DNA from: Heterocephalus glaber | Lineage: Eukaryota; Chordata; Mammalia; Rodentia; Bathyergidae | Direction: 5' to 3' | Length of the DNA: 64,000 bases | Assembly (NCBI RefSeq): GCF_000247695.1 | Contig: NW_004624776.1 | Span: 15,566,389-15,630,388, forward strand | Part shown: one piece after another, positions 57,832 through 64,000 of the stretch | Layout: each line of letters starts with the position of its first letter | Position numbering within the stretch: position 1 is the stretch's first letter | Translations under genes and position numbers: made by a program | Notes under the pieces: generated by a model | Told to the model about the DNA's origin: nothing | The model's input: only the letters and a program-made list of their open reading frames with translations | The model's database searches: none

Positions 57832-58125
57832 GGTACCCACTGTCCAACATTCCTATATCTCCTGTCCCTCCTCCTTCCCTTCTCCAGCCTCTAATGACCA
57901 CTATCCTACTCTTCATTTCTATTAAATCATCATTTTTAGTTTCCATATGAGCGAAATCAAGCAGTATTTGCCTTTCTGTACCTAACTTTCTTCACTTAAT
58001 ATAATGTTCCTCATATTATCCACATTATTACAAACAACAGGATTGAATTCTTTTAGTGGCTGAATAGTAGTCCATTGTATATACATACCACATCAACTTT
58101 ATCCATTCATCTGCCTTTTTTTATA
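57832..58125 (-). mobile_element. L1M fragment, right part of an interrupted copy
   Basis: The plus strand reads 'cctctaatgaccactatcct', 'ccatatgagcgaaatcaagc agtatttgcctttctgtacc' and 'ggctgaatagtagtccattg tatatacatacc'. This continues the L1M text broken at about 57155. Confidence 0.85.
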
Positions 58126-58794
58126 AACTTGCATAGGTTCTGCCCTCAAACCTGAAGTTAGAAAAAATACTCTCACATACTTAAACACATGCTTTACGAT
58201 TCCCTCGCAATATAAACCAAAGTATAAAATATATACACCTAAGTCCTTACTAAAAGAAATCAATGGTTGGATAAACAAATAAGTGAGAAGACAGGGAAAT
58301 CTCCCCTGCAGAATTCCCAATAACTTATGTAGCTATTGTATCCTCAGAGAGGTGCAAGATCACTCTAAGCCCCTTAAGTATGGATTATGCTGATTGACTT
58401 CCTTCCAGAGAATCCAGTATGCAAGAGGAAATAGGAGTAAGTTTGTAGGGAAACATGACAAATACTGCCTCATCCAGGTGTTCAAAGTCAAGATCAGCAG
58501 TGGCGAACTATGCTTACATCCCACTCCTCCAGGGATCCATCCTGACCGTTTCTCTTTCATTCCCAAAGCCTGTTCACAGATGCAGTGTTGCATGTCATCA
58601 TTCTCTGTCTGCAAGTTTCATAGTCCTGTCTTCTCTATGAATAAAAATTTATTTTTATTACCAAATGTTTTCAGCACATAATGATTACATCATGAAACAT
58701 ACTTCTTAAAGCCATGGTGCTACTTTCTCTGTCTTGAGTTTGTCCACGATAGCAGCTCAGGCTTCCCATGCAGTGGGCACTTTAGAATCAACTT

Positions 58795-59280
58795 TGAATC
58801 ACAGCAAAATTCACAATAGCCATGATATGGAACCTGTCTAGGTGCCTGACATATGGGCAGAGAAAATGTGGTATCTACACTAGGGAGTATTATTCAGCCA
58901 CAAGAAAGAATAAAGCTCTGTCTTTTACAAGAATGTGAGTAAATCTGGAGACCATCGTGTTGAGCCAGACTCAGAAAGGCAAATATCGCATGTTCTCTCT
59001 AACATATGGAATCTGAAAAAGATGATAAGACAGTAGAAGGCAGGCTATTATTAGACAAGAGAAAGGGAATAAGGTGGACAAGGAGGGGGTGTAATTGTAG
59101 GCAATGGGGAGATGAATATAAGCAAAATACTGTATATACATTCAGGCCAATAGCTGTGGAACTGGGGGAGGGGAAGGCAAGGGGGTGTTGTGCAAAAATG
59201 CTCAAAATATGTTATGTGCATGTACTAATCTGCCAAAATGAAGTCCATTAATCTGCGTAACCAATTTAAAAATAGTGAAG
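58795..59280 (+). mobile_element. Old L1 3' end
   Basis: It shows 'cacaatagccatgatatgga acctgtctagg', 'atgtggtatctacactaggg agtattattcagcca', 'catgttctctctaacatatg gaatctg' and a G-rich 3' UTR ending A-rich at about 59275. The order is that of the L1MA 3' end, in plus orientation, opposite to the neighbouring L1M. Confidence 0.85.
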
Positions 59281-59293
59281 CAAAAGAACTTGA

Positions 59294-59389
59294 CAGGACT
59301 GGAGGTGTAGGTTAGTGGTAGAGCACTTGTCTACCATGTTTCAAGCCCCACCACTGAGCCCCGAGATTTTAAAATATATTTTAAAATAT
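59294..59389 (+). mobile_element. ID-type SINE, TAGAGCACTTG subfamily
   Basis: It reads 'ggactggaggtgtaggttag tggtagagcacttgtctacc', followed by a shortened B-box region and an A/T-rich tail. The 11-bp target duplication AAAGAACTTGA occurs at 59283-59293 and 59390-59400. This is the common rodent ID form, unlike the TGGTTCCGC copies elsewhere in the window. Confidence 0.85.
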
Positions 59390-59639
59390 AAAGAACTTGA
59401 TATATTGTATGTACAGGAATATTCAGTAAAAATAAAAATATGAAAAATTCAGAAATAAAAAAATCAGTTTTGAGAAAATCACCTCTGCTTCATCTTCAGA
59501 GGCAGAACAGAGACAATGACAGTGACTTAATTTAGGAGAGAGTTTTCAGAGAAGTATGTGACCACACATAGAAGAGTTGCAAGGATTTTATACATGCAAA
59601 CATCTAAGTACAACACTGAAGCCACAGCAAACAAGAACT

Positions 59640-60190
59640 GTTTGCTGCAGTTACCATGCCCTATTATCTCCTCTCTTTCTCCCTAATGCACATAATTCTG
59701 GGATCCAATCATCCCTCATCCTTGCATCCTATCAATTCTGCTTCTTAAGCATCCTCTGCATGGCTCCATTGCTCCCATGCCCATGGCCACCATCTTTATC
59801 CAAGGCCATAATATCTCTTCCTAAACATGGTTATCTGGGGCTGTCATTTGTCTTTTGTGTCCACACAAACTCCTACATGATCATTTCAAAACAAACACCT
59901 TATCATGTTGTTCTCCTACTAAAACTCTTCTGTCAGATTCAGTTTCAAAAGGGTCACAAGTCTCTGTGTCTCTCCAACCCCAGTCCTACCCATTCTCCCC
60001 TAATTCAGACACTGTGATTTTCCCTACTGGACTTTCTGTCATTTATGCAATTTTTTTTTCCAATCTCAAGAGCTTTGTAGACATTTCTTCTGCCTAAAAC
60101 TCTTCCCTCGTATGCTTCTTTCTGTATTTGCTTGAGTAATTTTGACTCTCTCTTCTGATAATAGAATAAAAATGACTTCCCCATAGAGCT
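59640..60190 (+). repeat. L2-type LINE fragment
   Basis: CT-rich L2 wording in order: 'catcctatcaattctgcttc', 'caaactcctacatgatcatt', 'ttctgcctaaaactcttccc' and 'cttgagtaattttgactctc'. The last two correspond to 'ctgcctggaatgctcttccc' and 'ctcaaatgtcacct' in L2. The 146-codon frame at 59577-60017 is a by-product, with no intact ORF. Confidence 0.55.
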
Positions 60191-60624
60191 ATTTCCTAAA
60201 AAAGGAATGTATATTCATTCAAACTTGGTTCATGCCCAGTAGCACTGTGTAAGCCCACTTTGCTAAAACCAAAGTATTGTTTTTTTGCATTTCATTTATT
60301 TTTCTTTTTTTAAAAAATTAATTTTATTGGTACATTTTAGGTATACAATATAATGACATGCAACATTGGAAATTTGCATCTTTACGTAATCTCTCTTGGT
60401 TCATATTTTTTCCCCATTCCCCTGCCCTCCCTTCAACACATCCCCTCCCTATCTACAAAGACTTTGTTTCCATTTTTTTTCTTATTAATTCCATTCCTTT
60501 CTTTCCTTTCTCCTATTCCTCCCAATTCCCCATTCTCTTTGCCCCTTTTCTTCCTATTTCACATTATCTGTTATACATTTTAGTCCTTATTTACACTTTC
60601 ATTTTCTCACACTAGAGAAAATAT

Positions 60625-63600
60625 TCAGTATTTACACATATGTGCCCTATTTATTTCACTTAAGAGTATCTCCTCAATGTGAATCCATTTAGCAATAAAT
60701 GTCTCTAATTTCTCATTTTTTATGGCTGAGTAGTACTCTATTTTATAAAAAAAAAAAAAAAACACACATTTTCTTTATCCAGTCTAAAGTTGATGGGTAT
60801 TTGGGCTGTTTCCAAGTTTTAGCTATCACAAACTCTGCTGCTATGAACATGGGTGCACATATATCACTGTGGTATGATTTTTTTAATTCTTTGGGGAAGA
60901 TACCCAGCAGGGGAATAGCTGGGTCAAATGGGACTACAACTCCTAGCTCTTTTTTTTTTTTTTTGGTACCAGGAATCCAACTTACATCCTTCTGCCTGCA
61001 GGGCAGGCAGCAGAACTTACCACTGAGCTAAATCCCTGGGCCCAGTCCTAGTTCTTTCAGTTATCTCCATACTGATTTCCACAGTGGTTGGACCAGTATA
61101 CATACCCACCAACAGTGGAGCAGGTTCCTCTTTCCCCAAAGCCCCGCCAGCATTTGTTACTGGTTGATTTCATGATAGCAGCCATTCTTTCTGGGGTGAG
61201 GTGAAATCTCAGCATTGTTTTCATTTGCAACTCTCAAATGACCAGTAATGATGAACATTTTTTCATATCTTTATTTGCTGTTTCTACTTCTTTGTCTGAG
61301 AAATGTCTGTTCATTTCAGATGCCCATTTTTGGACTGGGTCTTTAAATTTGGGAGGTCTAATTTTTTAAAAATTTTTTATAGATTTTAGATAGTAGACCT
61401 TTGTCTCAGGAACAGAGGGTGAAAATTTTTTCTCACATTGAGGGTTGTCTCTTCACATTGTTGGTGGTTTCTTTTGCTGTGCAGAAGCTTTTTAGTAAGA
61501 AGAGAACCCACTTGTTGATTGTGCTAACTCACGGGCCACTGAGGTTTTGTTCATAAAATCTTTTCCTGCACCAATGTTTTCAAGAGTTCTACCTAACCTC
61601 TGTTCTGGCTGGTTCAGCATTTCTATTTTAATATTCAGATCTTTAATCCATTCTTATTTTAGTTTAGTGCATGTAGAAAGATACAGGTCTAGTTTTAATC
61701 TTTGGAAAGGTGAAACCCAATTTTTCCAGCACTGTTTATTAAGGAGACTATCTTTCCTCCAGTGAAGGTGTTTGGCTCCTTTGTCGAAGATGAGGTGACT
61801 GAGTGTGTCTGGAGTTGTTTTTGCATCTTCTAATCTATTCCACTGGTTCAGAGGTCTGTTTCTTTGCCAGTACCATGCTGTTTTCATCACAGTCACTTTG
61901 TAGCATAGTTTCAAATTGAGGGTTGTGATACACCCTGCCACATCTCTGTTGCCTAGGATTGCTTTTGCTATTCTAGGTCTCTTCTTGTTCCAAATAAATT
62001 TTTGGATTGTTTTCTCAAGATCTGTGAAGTATGCTGCTGTAATTTCAATTGGGATTGCATTGAATCTGTATAGCAGTGTTAGAAGTATGGCCATTTTTAC
62101 TATGTTGATTCTTCCTACCTAAGAGCAAAGGATGTCTTCCATTTTCTGATATCTTCAATCTCTCTTTTCAGAATGCTATAGTTTTCAGAGAAGAGGGCTT
62201 TGATTTCTTTTGTTAGGTTGATTCCTAGATATTTCAGTTTTTTGGATGTGATTGTGAAAGGAATTGTTTGCACTATTGTGGAAGTAATTGTTTGCCCTAT
62301 TGTCTCAGTGAGTCTGTTGTTTGTGTAGAGGAAAGCTATTGATTTTTGAATGTTGACATTGTATCCAGCTACTTTACTGGATTTGGTTATTAAGTCTAGA
62401 AGACTTTTGGTGGAGTACTTGGGGTCTTCTATATAGAGTATCATGTCATCTGCAAATAATGACAATTTCACTTCTTCATTTGCTATCTTTATCCTTTTAT
62501 TTCCTTCTTTTGTCTATTTGCTGTGGCTAATGTTTCCAAGACTATATTGAACAGGAGTGGTGATAGTGGACATCCTTGTCTTGTTGCTGATTTTAGTGTG
62601 AAGGATTCCAGTTTTTGACCATTTAGTATGATATTGGCTGTTGGTTTTTCATAGATGGCTTTTATTAGATTGAAGTAGAGAATGTCTATTCAAATTTTTG
62701 GTAGAGTTTTTAATCATAAATGCGTGTTGGATATTATCAAGTGCTTTTTCTCCATCAATTGAGATGAACATATGGTTTTTTCCTTGGCTCTATTGATATA
62801 GTGTATTACACTGACTGATTTGCATATGTTGAACTATCCCTGCATCCCTCAGATGAATCCCACTTGATCAGGGTGTATGATCTTCTTGATGATCTTCTGC
62901 ATTCTATTTGCCAGTATCTTATTAAGGATTTTTGCATCTATGTTCATTAGTGAGATTGGCCTATAGTTCTCCTTTTCAGTTGGGTCTTTCTCTGCTTTGG
63001 GGATCAAGGTGAGGCTTGCTTCCAGGAAGGAATTTGGGAGTATTGCTTCCCTTTCAATTTCACTGAAGAGTTTAAACAGCAGTGGCAGTAGTTCCTCTCT
63101 AAATGTCTTATAGAATTCAGCAGTGAAGGCATGAGGACCCGGGCTTTTCTTAGTCAGTAAGTTTTTAATTACATTTTCCATTTCATTAATTGACATTGGG
63201 TTTTTTAGAATTTTTAGGTCTTCTACGTTCAACTTTGGTAATTCATATGTATCTAGGAATCTGTCCCTTTCTTCTGTGTTTTCTATCTTATTGGTGTATA
63301 GGTTCTGGAAGTAGGTATTGTTGATCCTCTGGATTTCTGCTGGGTCTACTGTAATTTCATCCTTTTCGTTCCTAACTGCATGGATTTGGGTCTTTTCTTA
63401 CCTTTTTCTGATAAGGTTGGCTAAGGGTTTGTCAATTTTGTTGATTCTTTCGAAGAACCAATTCTTGGCATCATTGATTTTTTGTATCATTCTCTTAGTC
63501 TCCATTGCATTGATTTCTCCTCTGATCTTTACAATTTCTTCCTTTGCATGAGTTTTGGGTTTGTTCTACTCTTCTTTTTCTAGAAGCTTGAGGTTCAGCA

Positions 63601-64000
63601 TCAGTTTATTTAATTGGGCTCATTCTGTTTTCCTAATATGAGCATTCACTTCTATTTATTTCCCTTGTAAGACTGCTTTCATTCTGTCCCATAGATTCTG
63701 ATATGTTGTATTGTCATTGTCATTTAATTGTAGGAACTGTTTGATTTCTTCTTTAATTTCCTCTGTTACTCTTTGGTTATTCAGAAGTGTGTTGTTCAGT
63801 TTCCATGTGTTTATGAAATTCTTGCAGTTTCTTTTGCTGTTGATCTCCAATTTCATTGCACTATGGTCTGATAATATAGAGGGGCTAACTTCAATTTCTT
63901 TACACTTTACTTAAACATGTTCTATGTGTGAGTATGTGGTCTATTTTGGAGAATGACCCATGTGCAGCTGAGAAGAATGTGTATTCTGATTTTGTGGGGT
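60625..64000 (-). pseudogene. L1 ORF2 remnant (endonuclease C-end, reverse transcriptase, C-terminal domain)
   Basis: ORF2 protein would provide the nicking endonuclease and reverse transcriptase of LINE retrotransposition. In sense order I see the endonuclease end with a SDHSAMKLE segment (about 63850), then the linker frame at 63656-63856. The early RT frame at 62849-63232 has NYRPISLMN and KSPGPHAF. The catalytic FADD lies at 62445-62456, within the frame 62115-62471. The frame 61654-62094 has KFIWNKKRPRIAK. The zinc-knuckle-like region follows (about 61140), then an end with MFIAAEF and KTWKQPKYP, and the stop TGA at 60625-60627. Damage includes stops near 63400 and 62848, a frameshift near 62495, one near 63900, and the SINE at 60951-61045. 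In the knuckle, CWRGFGE has Phe where a Cys is usual. Confidence 0.93.
60951..61045 (-). mobile_element. ID SINE inside L1 ORF2
   Basis: A T-run of about 14 on the plus strand is followed by 'ggtaccaggaatccaactta' and ends 'actgagctaaatccctgggc'. It is the reverse complement of the ID family. The L1 text is duplicated at its edges (TCCTAGCTCT at 60941-60950 and TCCTAGTTCT at 61046-61055, one change), so it inserted after the L1. Confidence 0.93.

Larger units (their letters stand above)
60281..64000 (-). mobile_element. L1 LINE, minus strand, truncated by the window edge
   Basis: This is a long L1 copy whose 3' end lies at the left. Its tail appears as T-rich sequence at 60281-60316, preceded in sense orientation by the terminal 'gtatacctaaaatgtacca'. 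The 3' UTR (60317-60624) is purine/G-rich on the sense strand, and ORF2 fills the rest up to the window end. It has several stops and frameshifts, so it is not active. Fragments of the same lineage are at 8.5-8.8 and 9.6-10.1 kb. An ID SINE interrupts it at 60951-61045. Confidence 0.97.

Noticed and set aside
59577..60017. 146-codon plus-strand open frame
   Set aside because: Sits in L2-like CT-rich sequence. The residue composition reflects base bias, not a protein family.
61654..63856. Active L1 ORF2
   Set aside because: The reading frame is broken by several stops and frameshifts and by an ID insertion. It is a fossil.
1..64000. CRISPR array, bacterial operon or phage system
   Set aside because: No regularly spaced repeats, operon-like gene packing or ribosome-binding sites. 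The repeat content is purely mammalian.

Overview
This is a stretch of mammalian nuclear DNA. The SINEs point to a non-murine rodent: it carries B1-type (7SL-derived) and ID-type (tRNA-derived) SINEs, B1+ID composites, MaLR and other endogenous-retrovirus LTRs, a rodent-like L1, and old MIR, L2, L1M and Tigger copies. The youngest ID copies have an unusual TGGTTCCGCTGC segment where the common form reads TGGTAGAGCGCTTG. From memory that resembles beaver-type (Castor) ID elements, but this is a weak inference and was not checked by search. No bacterial or phage features, CRISPR array, rRNA or functional tRNA gene are present.

No complete protein-coding gene is visible. The longest open frames (60-146 codons) are chance ORFs, except for four on the minus strand in the last 2.4 kb, which are pieces of a decayed L1 ORF2. 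The window is therefore intergenic, or lies within a very long intron. The one candidate for cellular coding sequence is a 136-bp exon-like island at 33151-33286, with a good acceptor, a consensus donor and one fully open frame.

Layout. 1-8 kb is mostly unique sequence with one B1, one ID and a MIR. 8-15.1 kb is a retroelement cluster: a MaLR LTR split by an ID, out-of-order L1 3' fragments, an L1 copy with a twin-priming inversion, a solo MaLR LTR, a Tigger-like fossil, and a complete two-LTR MaLR element on the minus strand. 15-26 kb is mostly unique, with MIR and L2 remnants and one LTR. 26.3-30.2 kb holds a solo LTR with a clean 5-bp target duplication, a B1-ID composite, and another LTR. 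30-39.9 kb is mostly unique, with the exon-like island and several microsatellites. 39.9-42 kb holds two related Tigger elements, the second interrupted by a B1-ID SINE. 42-54 kb is unique to AT-rich, with L2 and MIR fossils, microsatellites and a candidate conserved noncoding block at 52.1-52.5 kb. 54-60.2 kb is dense with nested repeats. 60.28-64 kb is one L1 copy on the minus strand running off the window edge.

I found no previously undescribed multi-gene system. What merits follow-up is the exon-like or enhancer-like island, the candidate regulatory blocks, and several well-resolved transposon nests with readable target-site duplications. Old-repeat family names come from recognising consensus-like wording, not from a database search, and their edges are approximate.
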